Below are positions 25,001 through 40,000 of a DNA stretch of 64,000 bases, in pieces. The stretch spans positions 1,488,001-1,552,000 of the forward strand of contig JAKTNV010000024.1 in assembly GCA_022747635.1 (NCBI GenBank). The letters are read 5' to 3'. The translations under genes were made by a program, and so were the position numbers. Origin of the DNA: Hetaerina americana (Eukaryota; Arthropoda; Insecta; Odonata; Calopterygidae). The notes under the pieces are model-generated. The model was not told the origin of the DNA and searched no databases. It saw only the letters and a list, made by a program, of their open reading frames with translations. Position 1 is the stretch's first letter; each line of letters opens with the position of its first letter.

Positions 25001-28000
25001 CTGTAGAAGTGTGTATTAAAGTTTAAAAAGGTGATTTGTAGTGGCTATGGAAGGCTCATCTTTTTTTATTTTATTGCTACAATGTGAGACCACTCAAACA
25101 TTTCTTTGAGCTGTTAAAATTTAACTGTGAAACATTAATGGTTTTTACTATACTTAAATACCAATGGAATTCATGTGATGCAAGGGTAACGTTTAAAAGG
25201 AAATTATTTTTATATTCACCTGGTGATGGTGCGAACAAACAAATCCAACTTATCTTGGGCAGGTACATTTGCTGCCTCTCCAGTTAGAGACTCAGATGCT
25301 GGTCCACTTCCTCCAACTCCATTGCCACCAGGGGGAACACTTCCACTTCGAAGGACAACTCCACTTCCCTTGCTACTCCCAGCACCATCACCAACAAACA
25401 TACCCTCTACTGGGTCATAGAGACGGGACATTGATGATGTGAGGTAAGCTGTTTCAAAAGGTTCAACTACCTCTCTCCTGAAGACAAAGGAAGTTTTTGG
25501 AAGGTGAGGCACAAGTGTCCAAAATATATGACATGCATTTCACCATAGACACATATACAAAAGCATCAACCTCCCAGAAGATGTGTTATCAAATTGTCTA
25601 AATTTATCAAATTAAAATCTTACACAGTATAACATCATTTTCAGAGTGAAAGTTCACCAAAAAATGAGACTGTACCATGATTTAGATTCACAATAAAAGA
25701 AATGTAAGAAAATAAAAATTTTCTTGACACCATATGCATTAAAAATTTACTTTAATAAATCTAAAACTTAACAACCAATGATGATTTATTGTGTTAAAAG
25801 AAGACCATTTTTCACCCATAATAAATGAATGAAGCTATCAGGTACAGCTGTATATGTAAAACCATAAACACAGTAATTAACTTGAAGGTCAGTTTGGTAG
25901 GTGATGGTGGAGTTCACCCAGTATTAAGCCTGACGGCGAGTGAAATTCACACATCAGGGTAGGGGGGCCAGTTCCTTTCCCTGTACCGGTTATGATTTCC
26001 CAGGAAAATCAGGTACCCAAAAAATCACAAAGCTTGGGTGGAGCTGAGGGTGCCCATAGTATGCATAAATATTTTCATCCATAAAGAATATCTTATCCAG
26101 ACACAGATATTAATTTCATACACATATGCACTAATTTCAAATGAAATTATATTTATGACCTTATCTGGCCCTTTTCTTCACCAAGTTACACAAATTACAA
26201 GTTGTCACAGATTTCCACCTCTCCCTCCCTAAAATTAGCATCACACCATTGACATTACTTTTTTTTAATAAACTAATGTACACTGACCCAATTACAATTG
26301 ACGAAATGTGACTCAATACCACTGCTAATAAGGTGTACTTACACGTTTTTTTGCTAAACCATTCTTGTGCCTCAAGAGATTTTTTCCTTAAGTGACATCT
26401 CAAAAACCCCAACATCATATTTAGTGCCATCTTAAATTTTAGTAAATATTGTTCACTATATTGGTGCCAAATTCAAAATTTCAAGTTAATAGGACCCTTG
26501 ATTTTCATTGGAAATGCATGCCAAAACAAGTGATATAAATAAAAAATGATTTCTTTTACTACTATAATTCATAAATCTAGCAAAGCCTAGGTTGGCATCT
26601 TAACTTAGACTAACATAAATTAGGGAATTCTTGTCCTGAAGATCAAAGTTTTCTGGAAAATACTCTATGTTGATCTATATTGCTGGGTCAACAGTTTCTC
26701 TGGCATTGCAGTCAGTGTCTTCAGGTCAGAAGTGATGCTTACTGCAATGCCAGCAAAACTGTCGCCCTAGCAATATTGCCTGAAGTGGAGTAAATCTCAG
26801 AAGACTTGATAAACATATGAGTTTCAGGCTTAACTTTGTGACATTCCTTCATGATGAGGGTGAAAAAATAAACTTTGCACTTCCACATAAAGATTTACTA
26901 CTTCACACGACCATGGTTTCGATGCTGCGCAACAACTAATGACAATGCGCAGCATTGAAACCATGGTTGTGAGGAGTACTAAATCTCTATGTGGAAGTTC
27001 AAAGTTTCTTTTTTTACCCTCATCAGAAGACTTGGATCTTCCATAGCTGCTCACCACAGGAGTTACCACACAGAATCCTTGTGAGGCAAGAATTCCAAAG
27101 TTTGGTTTTTTGCTTGAATAAAAAAAAACCGGAAATACTCTCTTTAAGTAGCTTGCACACTCAAAATTCATAGTATTTAAAATTATGATAACATTTCTAA
27201 TATTTGTATTGGTGGAGGGGATAGTAATTTAAATTCTAGCAACAAAGAAAGAGGATAGCAGGAAAAGGTTATCATGCAGTTGTCAGTGAAAGACCTGACA
27301 GACCTAATTTTCATGTCAACTCTCCCATTCAATCTTCCACTCCATTACCATTCTCCCCCATGCTCTGGGTTACTACTATAATTGCTGGTTAAAAAGAAAT
27401 CAACTTTAAATATCTTCGAACAAAGTTAACAAGGTCTATGAACTCCATTTTGAAATATAGAGGAAAAGGAAATTGACTTGATTATTGCCTCAGCAATATT
27501 TTCTATAATGGCTCCGGAGCAACGACCCCTGAAATGCTACCACATGGGAACTACATAGGATATTTTCTTATTCGAATATCACTCCCTTCCTCTCTGACCT
27601 GGCTTAACTTTGCCTCTTCCACTTAACACCATATAACTTGAATAAAAAAGCACTTTATACACATGGAAACAGTTCCAAATGGCAGGTCACAAATCTCTTG
27701 TAGATTCAACTTGGGAAATTTTTCCTAAGGGGAGTATTGTATAATAGTGCTAGACTGCATTTACACAGCCCAGCCCTATTTTGCTTAATTTCTATAATAC
27801 GAGGGTCATCCGGAAAGTAGTACCCGTTCGTGCCGCATGAAGTGCTGACGACGCGAGTAGCCGCTGGACGAGGTCAGATAGCTTCAGTGGCTTGTCTGCC
27901 TTCTCTGAGCCAAGTTGCGTGACGCTAGCATTGCCTGTGTTGTTTCTGTGATTGTTTACAATGTTTAAAAAAATTGAGAACGCCGCCAGTTGTGAAGTGA

Positions 28001-31000
28001 GGGCAGTGATTAAATTCCTCAATGCAAGAAACGTTCGCCCATGTGATATTCATCGCCAATTAAAGGAGGTGTATGGAGACAATGTAATGGACGAGTCGTC
28101 TGTTCGGCGGTGGTGTCGCAACTTCAACATGGGGAGGGGGAACACACACGACGATGAGCGTTCGGGGAGACCGTCTGTCATTACAGACCAACTGGTGAGC
28201 TCAGTTGACGAATTCGTGAGGAACGATCGGCGCGTCACAATTGATGACATCTGTGAGCATTTTCCCAATGTTTCTCGAACAATTGTTCATGAAATTGTTA
28301 AACACCATCTGCATTATGCAAAAATTTGTGCAAGATGGGTCCCTCGCGTATCTCAATGAGCTGGCGGCGAAGGACTATGCAGCAGGAATACAGAAACTTG
28401 TCACACGTTATGACAAATGCCTTAATATGCTTGGAGATTATGTTGAGAAGTAGTTTAAAGTATCCTCTTTCAAATAAAATTTTTTATGTTTGTTAATATT
28501 TACTTTTGTGTCTTTATTTCACGAACGGGTAGTACTTTCCGGATGACCCTCGTATATAGTTACTACAGTAAAAAACAGTACAAATGAATTGTAGTGAGAC
28601 TAACTAACATCATACATATATAAAAATAAATGGCCACAATATTTTAATAATAATTTTTATGCACACTTTTTTATAAAATAAATCAGTAAATCAATGATAG
28701 AAATGTTTACACATAATTTCTGGTAGCATAGTGAAAATTGTATTCCACAACCTGATCTTTTAAATGAGTCTTTTTTTTAAGATTTCATTTCTTCAATTTT
28801 TATTATGCTACGAGGTCCGTTGAAAAAGTTTCCGAACTTTATTTATTACAAACAATACTTCACTGAGAAATTATTGGTCACGGTCCCCTTCAAAGTAGAC
28901 TCCTCCCCCGCATATGCACTTATCTCAATGGTGTTTCCACTTTTTGAAACAGTCCTGGAATGCTTCTTCCGGAATGCTCATAAGCTCCTCCATCAGATTT
29001 TTCTCAATCTCTGTAATGGGGTCAAATCTTTTTCCTCAGGGTGGGGTACTGGTAAAAGTGACATGGGGCCAGGTCTGGTGAATAGGATGCATGGGGAAGC
29101 ACAGAAGTCTTGTTTGGCGAAAAATTCATGAGTTCTGAGAGATGAATGAGACGACACGTTGCCGTGGTGAAAAAACAACTTGCCACTTCTCCAAAGTTTG
29201 GACCGTTTTTGCCTCACTCTATCTCTTAGGCCTCTTCCTAAGCTCATCCATTGAATTTTTTTCTATCTCTGGAATGGTGGCAAATCTTTTTCATTTCAGC
29301 AGGGTATTTAGTTTGGGGAACAGGGAAAGCTCTCATGGGATGATTCTGATGTGTAGGGTGGGTGGGGAAGTGCAGCAGTCTTGTTTTTGGTTAAAAACTC
29401 ATAAGTTCTGAGAGACAAATTGGCCAGTGCATTGTCATGGTGAAAAAACATTTTGCGGCTCATCTGAAGTTTGCGCTGTTTTTACCTGATTCTCTCTCCT
29501 AGGCCTTTCATAACCCCTGGGAGTACTCTGCGTTGATTGTCTGGTCTTAAGGTAGGTAATCATGATGCATAACCACCTTGCATAAAAAAAATAGTCAACA
29601 TCACCTTCACATTCAAGCAAACTTGTTGAGCTTTTTTGGAGTGGGGGAATGTTTCATCCATTCATTGTGAAGATTGCACTTTTATTTTGATGTCATATCA
29701 AGAAACCCATGATTTATAGCTGGCTTTCATCCTTGTAAGAAGGTTTTGTCCTCTTTAGCTCGATCAAACAGTTCCTGACAGACTTGAACTTGATGTTGTT
29801 TCTGGTCAGCTGCCATCAGGTGAGGAACAAATTTGGCGGTGTTCTATAAATCCTCAATTTTTCAGTCAGGATTTCATAGCACAAATCAATCAATATGCCA
29901 CACTTTTCTGCAAGTTCCCTGAGAGTCAAATGTCGATTTTCGCAAACAAGATCATTCACTTTCCTAATGTGGGGGTCATCAGTCAATGCTGTGATCTTCC
30001 GGCATACTCGTGGTCTCCCAATGATTGCCACCTCTTTTTGAACAGGGTAAACTACTCATAATATGCAGCATAACATCAATAACATTAGCCTTGGTAATCA
30101 ACTCAAAAATTTCCATTAAGGATTTGTAGTGTTTCATATAGAATTTCACAGAACAATGCTGCTCCTTCAAAGAGCTTATTTTTCAGATCTAATTTTTTTG
30201 TTGCACTCCACAAACATCCCTCCACATAAACGATCATATCTTAACAACAAAATAAGACATCAACAAAGTGGTTGAAGGTGGTTGTTTGGGAAGGTTCCAT
30301 GGATACCATGGCTCCAAGCAGATTAAAAAAAACCAACTGGCGGCGCACTATTCAAAAAGTTCAGCAACCTTTTGAATATACCTCATACTTGTTCACAAAA
30401 ATGCGCGAGTATGAACTGAAGGGAAAGAGCACATTATTCCAAGTCAAAATGAAAAAAACATTCTTTTTAACATGGAAAATTGGAAAATTAAATTTTCAGA
30501 TGAATATTAAAAATGTATATAGTAAATCAAAAAACTTTAAATTTCATGTAAAAAATCCCAACACTTGGAAATGCTGTCTTTTCATATTGAAACAGCATTT
30601 GCAAATTCTACACACTTCTAAAGTTTATACACAGAATGCATGCATCACAGGCAGATGAAATCAATAAAAAATATTTGCATGCTTGAAATATATATTTTAT
30701 CCAATGATTTGCAATTCACTCACTTTAACTCAATTCCATTTGCTGTTAACTCTGATGCTCCTGAAGGATGACCAGAAGTGAATATAGTTGGGTGGAAATC
30801 CTGAGCAGGATCATTTGTTTGTTGTAAAAGGCAGAGCCGTCTCCATAAATCCAAATACAGGCGTAGAAATTTTGGGTATTCATTTTCCAGGGCTTGCTTA
30901 ACAAAGGCTGAACCTAAACAGATTTTATTTATTTTTATTAACCATGCATACAACTTAATTTATGCTATTTTAAATAAATATGGAAGCATCATGAAATGAA

Positions 31001-34000
31001 TATGTTCAAAATGAGTGGCACATGGAATTTCACCCAGATCCAAGTGTCACCAATAGATGCTAGGGAACTAATATCCACTACATCATCCTTGAAAACAGCC
31101 TACCTTTTTTACATGCATATATACAAACTTGTAGGATTGTTTTAGTCATCTCATTTGCACACATTTTCTCACATAGTGCGGTCAGGTTTAACTTGTGCAT
31201 TATTATGGTTGTGAGACTTATTTATATTCTGATTACATTATCAGTTGTTTTATTTTTCCAAGTTATAACACTTTTGTAATGTGTTCTAATATAAAAAATA
31301 TATTGTTAATTTTAACGGATTTCTCTTCAGAATACAGTAAATTTTTTCCCCTTTCTTGACTTGGAATTAATTACCCATTTTGTTCAAAGGAACTAGCTTC
31401 TGGTTAAATTTTTCTGTTTCCACTATAATCACACATTTGGTGGTATCCTAAATATATAATTACATTATGTATTTCACTTTTTTATTTGCTTCGAGAAAAT
31501 GTGGGTGTTAATTTCTACTGCTAGAGTAGCTTCACGCTGTAGTCTTAGTTTGTTCTCTATTAATTAGGACAATTTTCAATAATATCTTTTTACTTCCTTG
31601 CTTACATTTTTGCATGAAGTGTTCAGATTCTCCTCATCCTTTGAACTCCATGCAGAGAAGCATGACTCAATAATATTCAGATATTTTAAACATCGTCATA
31701 AACATACACGCATATAATGACCATATTTTTGATTTTTCATTGGAATTATTTCATGAAGACATTTTTGAGAAACCAGCCTAGACAAAGAATGAAGGCAAAA
31801 ATATATCACCTTGTTTTCATTAACTGAGGGACTTTTCTGATGAATTCATCCAATTAGTAACAGAAAATATGAACAAATAATATGTGGTGGATCAATTTCT
31901 TAATCCAGTGAGTCAGGTTTAACCATAAACGGTCATGTGGGTGGTTCAATAATTCTTTAGAAAATCAAAGGATGGCACTCATAGTATCGGAAGAGGTTTG
32001 CTTTTAATTAGCCCCCTATCTCAACAGACTGCGGTTAAAGCTTCAGCCAATTCCACCCCATGTTTACATATTTATAGTCGACTGAAACAGCAAACTTTAG
32101 TTTACTAAAAGAATTGAGAAAAGGTGCATTTCATGCTGTGATTACAACACTTCTATATAAAGGCTTAACATCAAAATAGATCAAAGCTGAGTCAGATGAA
32201 GTTCATGACACATCTGCTCCTGTTCGCAACTACTTTCCAATAGGTACATAAGTTTCAACATGGCCCTAAATCCACAAATGATATTGTTTGGGACATTCAG
32301 CGAAGTGACTTCCTCTGAAATGATTGAAAAATCCATCATGTGGTTTTGAGTAATTGATGAGTGAAAGTTTGCTAAATATTTGAGACCAAAGGCATATCAC
32401 AAAGCACAGTGCTCTCAATTTTTTTGGTTCCAAAGAAGGGGAAATCAGCTGACAAGATGATGGCCACGGTTTTTTAGGATTCATATAAAATCATCTATTA
32501 CAAAAAGGACAAACAATAACTGGAGAGTATTGTATGTTGATATTGACCTGGTTGAGCAAAGAAATCGAGAAAAAAATGTCCTCATTTGGAAAAGAAAAAC
32601 TTTTTCTCCCATTGAGACCTGTGCACTTTTGATGGTGAAAAATATGGAATGAACATTCGAATTATTACAACATTCACTGCATTCACTAGATTTGACCTAA
32701 AGTGACTTTATCAAATCTCAATCTTGAAAACATGGCTCGGCAGAAATCTATTCATGTCAAACAAGAAGGTCATGGCCAACACAGATGCCTATTTTGAGGA
32801 CCTCCTGAAATGCTGCCTTTGGACATATTAAAAAAGTCGGGGGAACCCAGAGGAAAGGGTATTGAGCTAAAAGTGATTATGTAGAAAAATAACAAAAATA
32901 TATCCAAAATAATGTTTTTCTATTGTTTCAAAGGAATTATTGAACAACCAACACGCCAATAAAAATGAAATTACTAGAGAGGAATTGGAAGTGTTTTAGA
33001 ATTGTTTTTCCAGAACAGGCATGATAAGAATGACCATAATAAGGGGTTGTTAAAAAAGGGATTTTGAATTTGATAAGAATTTTTCCACTAGGTAAAAATA
33101 ACTTCAAGTAATTCTTTTCCACAATAAATACTTTATTCTCGAGACTCAGATTTGAATATAGAATTGTTGCCTTCATGTGAACAATTGTAGGCTGAAGTAA
33201 AAGTTGTGAGCATATAAAAATGCAATGGAAATGAATACTACAAAGTTATTTTCACCCACTAACTTCCACAAAGTTATGGTCAAATCTTTTGGTTTTCAAA
33301 TGATATTTTTACACTGATCAGTGGCTTGAAATAAATTACTCGCTACATATTTTGAAAACTCCCCATTTTATATAGAATAAAAATTCGTGCACCTATAACC
33401 CAATAGATTCTTTGTATTAAATTAGACCTCTTCAATAGCTTTTTCCACAGTGTTTTGGAAAAAAATACTCTGAATACTGAAATTATGCACTCATAAATCT
33501 ATGATGTTATTGAGGGATGTAGTTCAGGATACACACCAAAGTGAAATAGCAAAAGTTTGTTCTAAAACCTTACATGCTGACTGACCCAATATTCATGTCC
33601 TGAGGCTAACTATAAACATGGGCAAAAACAATCTCAAGTTGTAGGGAAAGTGAATTCAAGTACAGCTGTTCATAAATTGATGCAAGTAAAATCCAGTCAG
33701 GGGGACTCCCTACTAATGGAGTTTTTGAATGATGTCACTTTGGTTCAGGAGCTACTTAACTATGAGTGCCGTTACACAGGGATGTCACCATGAATAAGGG
33801 TTGAACACAGTTGAAAAAAATCAAATGCTGCAGCAGAATAAAGCAGGACGATGCCATTACATTGATTGGGTTGATCATATCGCAGTAAATTATCCCTAAT
33901 CCAAATGAATTATTATCTCCTGTATCATAAATACAGAGCCAATTAAATGAGCTTGAACACATACAGATTGTCCATTATAGAGGCACTTATAAAAGCAACA

Positions 34001-37000
34001 ATAGAAAATTTGCTTGTATCATGAAACCTTGCTAGAGTACTCCTTGATTCTAATTTTCTGAGATAATGCGAAGAAAGGAATGATAGGAGGGTCCAAAATA
34101 ATGCATGCAAGGGCACCATGGTAACCAAGAAGTCAATGGTGATAACTTTTATCCCCACCAACCTATCCTATATTTGAAAAATTATTTCCCAAATCACCAT
34201 CAGTAATTTATACTTTCCAATCCATCCAACGGCATTAATTAAGTAAACAGTGAACTTTTTAAAACTTTTAAGTAATGTCATAATTTGTGTACTTTTAATA
34301 TATCAACAATTAAAATAATATAAACCAGGTTCAAATTGAAATGGTAAGTCATTGAAAGGCCCCAGCAGATAAATGAAAATAGTGAAAAAATAAAAAGGTT
34401 TTATAGTATTTTTTCAGTTGAAAATCTTTCATTCATCTTTTGATGAATTATTTGCTTATTCTTCATAATATCTTTACAGTAAAAGTTCATTCACCCTTCC
34501 AAAAAAATTACAACGTTAAAATTACTGCCAGCTGATTAAATATTAGTTGCTTCCCAACCTAATAATAATGCTGTAAAAAATCAACATTCATGATCTATGC
34601 ATGCATAATATTGTCTGTCTCAAGATCCATGCCAGTTAAGCCGGTCAGTAATTATTTTCAATTTATCATATATTGCAGAGCTTATTACATAAAGTTGATA
34701 GATATGTCAATCTGAAAACAACTTTACTGATTAGGATTTAGGGCAAGTTTAAATTAAAATACTAAAAATAAAATAAACACCAGGTACCAATATTAAACTC
34801 ATAAACTTTTTAAAAAATGCTTACTATTGGCTGCACTGGTAAGCTCTCGGGACAAAAGGGATGCAGTGTAGTTCCAAAACTCCTCCAAAGTGCAAGGATT
34901 AGGAGGTTTTTCTTTAAGTCGCCCAGAACGACATAAGGAAGTTGATGCAGCAGTTCCACATCGATGAAGAAGAGTGATTTGGCAGCACTGACTATGAATC
35001 GATTCCAGAAGCATCTTCTCCAAAGAGGACCAAAGGGATGCTCTAAAAATAGTAACATTCCCTGCAGCTGGAATTACAGCTCTTCCAGGACCACCTTTGT
35101 AAAAGAATGATGAATTTTATAAGATCAGGAGATTACAAAATAGTAGTAGTAGAATATAGGGGAGGCGACCGACAGCTGAGGTCATTTGTGCCATTAGGAA
35201 TGGACAGGAAAGGATGAGGGGAGGGGAGAAACCCGGCATCGGCATTTGCCTACTCTTTACAAAAGGTGCCAAGGGGTCCGCAGTTTAACGTCCCATCCGA
35301 CGGATGACATACTCACTCAAAGTGCCCTCCACAAAGCACCTCAAGTAGGGATCGAGATACCACTGAAAAATATTCAACACCGCCGGGAATTGAACCCGGA
35401 CACTCTGGGTGGGAAGCCAGTTTGATAGCCACTGCACCATCTCGACCCCTACAAAATTCATGAACACTAGTAAACAATTATGCTTCATCACTATGATAAG
35501 TAGATAACATCTGAAATGAGCAAATTCAACATTAATGACTACATAAAAAAATGAAACAGCATCCACAGCTCATTACATTTCAAATGCGAGTTAAAACTCC
35601 TTCCTGCTCTAAGAAGCACTTGTCATTACAAACCAAGACACCCTCGAATTCGACACTTGCCCTAAGGGTAGGCACACTGAAATGTACATCATTTCATTAA
35701 AGTCCATCATTTTCACTTCTTCATTCCCTGAGGTGAATTGCAAATAAAAATTACAAAAATTCAAAGCTATCTAAAATTGCATTTTGTATTTTGAACTGTA
35801 TTTCCTTTTTGTCCATTTTCAATGCATGAACATTACCATTATAATATATCAGTACCAATATTTTTGGTGATGGGAAGAGGGGAGAAATTATTGAAAACAT
35901 ATCACTAGGATTCCTGGAAGAAAAGACTATTGCCATCAACAATATTCCCAAATTTTCCTGAAAACCCTTTCTTTTTGAAGTTTTAATGATTGTATCAAAC
36001 TAATTTTGAATGCACAGCTAAAAATTTACAACAAAACAGAAATTTTCTTTTTATATGTTTCACTCTATCACAAGTTACATAAAATTTTAGACTGCATTGT
36101 TTTTCATTTCTGCCCTGCTACTTCAAATACTTTTGAGAATTTACTTCATGAGAATTTATAATATAAAAATGACCATTTTCAATCAAAAATGGAAGAAAAC
36201 AACACAAATGATGGATCTATTTTTGCCTTTAACAACCTCATCCACATCATTGCAAATTTTTCAATTGTGGTGATTTTGAAAAACGCGATACAATTTCAGC
36301 CTTATTTTTTCAATTATTCTACTGTTTCACTCCTGAAAACATTTTTATTTTATTACCTTATTGCCCCTATATTTCATCTATTCGCCTATTTTATTATTAA
36401 ACTTTATAATAAACTACACTTTCTATGGATTTCTCATGCCATTTTATTGATCCTCATTAACATTTACTTTAACCTCTCTTTATTTTTAAGTCTCCAGCAA
36501 GTAAAAAAATTCCATTATAATCATTTTCTTCTGGGATTGTAATAAAAAATTAACATTTCCATCACATTAATTATGACTTTTTTTCAAGGAATTATCAGGC
36601 ATATAACCTCTGCTTACATTCAGACATTGCAACACAAATTCTTAGATAATGAAACTCAGGAGAAAGGTACCATGGTTTGCCTTCCATGTCATTTTACAAA
36701 GCCGGGCTAAAAACATTTAAATTAAGTCTGTATGAGGTAATTATTTACTAGATCTTGGAACTTGGTGAATTGACTAGTAGCTTTGAAAAATAGGCCCATG
36801 AGGCTCAAAAAGAAATTAATCCAGAGTTGATGGGAAAAATTATCATATTTACAAAAAAAATCTGGTAATTATGTACTGTCATTCTAGAAATTTAATATCT
36901 GAATGGATCATAGAGGCATTAACTGTGCGTAGAAAAACTAGAAGAAAAAAATAACTTTTCTATTTGTCCCAAGTTATTTCCAAAAGAAAAACTGAAATAT

Positions 37001-40000
37001 CTTACAGCATAGAAGACATTTTAGAAATGCAGAAAATAATATACAAGGATAAGAAGTGTCCTTTTTCAATGAAATATTCCGCTCCAAAAAATTCCAAATT
37101 GACACCTTTCTCAATGTTCACTTCCCTAGCACAAAAAATAGGTATACCTTTAGATACCCGTGATGCAGAATCACTTTGTGATGAGGAAATGGAAGGTTGC
37201 GTAAAATTTCGTACATCCAGACTGTCTCTTACTACTGCTGCTATCTTTTGCTTCGCACCCTCGGCTGCTTGCTGCAGTGCAGGCCCAAGTTGCCCAAGAT
37301 GAGCATACACTTCCAATGCTGTGCAAACCTAATTTTTAAAAAAAAAGGTATTAAAGGAAGCAAACCTCTCTTAAGAGGATTTTTTACCATGAAAGTGATG
37401 GATAAGGTTAACTAGTGTTCAGCCAGTGTGCATCATTCTTTGGATACAATTTTGTATCGATTTTATTTTTTACCTATCTTCAGGTACTACCATTATTATA
37501 CAGATCTCCCCTCCTGCGGTAGTTATGGAAATGTATGGTTTAGATAATGGTTGAAATGAGAAGGTGTTCGGAGGAAGGAGAGAAAGATAAGGCAAGGAAT
37601 ACAGGTAGGGTGTGTCTTAAAATCTGATAACAAAAGGATAGAGTGAGTAAACAAAAACAAATATATAGAAGATCACTTTCCAAATCCCAATGATGAGGTT
37701 GGAGGTAGGAATTTAGGAGAGCTTGGGGGGAGAATACACGGTCACTAAAAAGTAAATTCTGCCTATTTAAATTTATCTAATTGTAGAACATGTACTGTGA
37801 TAGAGAGAATACTTACAAGAAAATATGTATTTCCCTTTTGCCTTACCCTAAGGTATAAACAAGAATGCACAAGAAATAATACTTCATAAATTTAAACACC
37901 TACATAATAAGGAAATATGGTAAAACAGTGGGTTGAGTGCTGGGCTGTGTACCAAATGGTCCTGGTTCGATTTCAGATAATGTCACTGGCCACCCTTATT
38001 AAATGTGCTCGCTCCAGAAGGCAAGAAGAAGGGTAAGTCATCAAGTTTGTGCAAAAATGATGTTAAAACACACCATGCCAACCAATGAAAAACCATTTTC
38101 ATCACAGCTCATAACAGGAGAGAGTAATTCATATTATTGCACAATATGTTGGTCTAAGTTGAGGTATTCCAGCAAGTAACATAAAAATTGAAAAGTGCCT
38201 ACTCAGCTGTCCGATGAATGTGAATGAATGATTGAAATTGCTCAATTGGGCCATTATGTAAACAAAATCATAGCAGTATAACAAATTGAAATAAATGAAC
38301 AATCATTCCTTTCACCAATCTGCAATGATTAAACATTAGCCGCATGAAAGGCGACTTTAAAATTTTTTCCACACACCTTCAACATACAATTAAAAAGATT
38401 CCTTTGGATGGTATAAATTCACCAAGTATTAATTACATTGAATATATGATAAGGGAAGGTGGTAGTTCATTGGGTAGAGCGCTGACGAGAAGACCTACAT
38501 ATAATTTCAAATAGTGCATCTGGACACCTTCACCTTTACCCAAGCTGAGATTTTTTGGACCCTAGAACTTCTTGGGAAAATGGTCACGAGAGTCATTGCA
38601 AAGTACACTTAAGTACAAGAGGAGTTTATTCATTAATTCTTAACATCCAGAGCAAATGCAAATGAATTAAAATCCCTTTTAAGCAGACAATGACATTACC
38701 CACATTTCTCTGCACACAGGTATGCGGGAGCACATGTTGCCGAGCAGCACCATTCCAAATGAGGCACTTCAGCATTAATTTTCATAATGTCAGTTTACAA
38801 AAATAGTTAATGCATAATTTGGAAAATACGAATAAATGTTTACCTGTGATTCATTCTGAGACTTAAGTCCTTGCCCAAGCATAAATTTTGCTTGCCGCTC
38901 AACATCTGATTTCTGTATTCGTGCGGCCCTTTGCTGTTTATCCACAATATCTATTCCAGAAAGATCTGACTCTCCCCAAACTTGTTCTGCAATTAATTAC
39001 GGACACTTATAAGATATCATAATTTTATACGCCGAAACCAATGTCGGACATTACCTACTGAATATATACTAAGCCTATTATAGAACTATTAATATTGTCA
39101 CAACTTTTAATTCTTAAAGCTCATGAGCTCCATTAATTTAATGGAATACAGGCACAAACATGTAGTTGTAGAAATATAATGGAATTCTAGAAAAGCAGAG
39201 GTATCAATGAGTAGTATTTGCGTTGAATTTCACATTCAAGTGGTCTTCTTAATGGACTCAAGTTCAAAGGTTTCATAATGATAAAAGAAATGATAAGCAA
39301 GGTACCTGAAATTTATTGTTGAATGAATTACACCAAGGCAGGGAAAGACATATAAGTATTATATCATTTTAAAAGGGGTAATCTTCAGGGGGTGAAAAAC
39401 ATTTGTTAAAGATAAACCAAGGACAAGGTACTGGCTTCTAACAAAATAATCAAGTAGTTGTAAACACAGATTTTGTGTTCATAATTCAGGGATGGTATAT
39501 TTATCCATTAAAATTATTATCCTTACTTTGTAACTAAAGATTTCATATTAATTTTGCTTAAGAATTCAAATGCGTAACACATAGTAGGTTCTATTGAAGC
39601 ATTGCTAACAGTACCGCTTAACGCTACCGAAATCTTTGCAAGGATCTTCATGACTTTTAAAATGTATAATATTGATAAAATATATGATTAACTACTAACC
39701 AATTTCTCCAATGCATTGGGCAGCCCGTATCAATTCGGGAGTACCGCCAGCAATATGGGATTGCAATCGTTTAGATAGTAACAGAGCCCTAAAAATACGG
39801 CGTAATGTGTCGCAGGTTTCCTGTAATCTACCAAGAACTAAAGTCTGAATCTCCACACGACGATAGGGCTCCACCACTTGGGCACGAAGGCGCTCTATTG
39901 AAGACATTAGGTTCTGCAAATAGAAACGTTCCAGTCAATAAATGGAAACGCTAGCATACAGAATCGAGGCTCATATATCAATTTTCTTGTGGCAGTCAAT

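Noticed and set aside
27792..28268. Minus-strand frames over the 753-bp mariner
   Set aside because: Antisense to the clear HTH transposase frame.
36189..36542. Sterol O-acyltransferase fragment
   Set aside because: Only a faint hydrophobic pattern match; no catalytic motif, so no function assigned.
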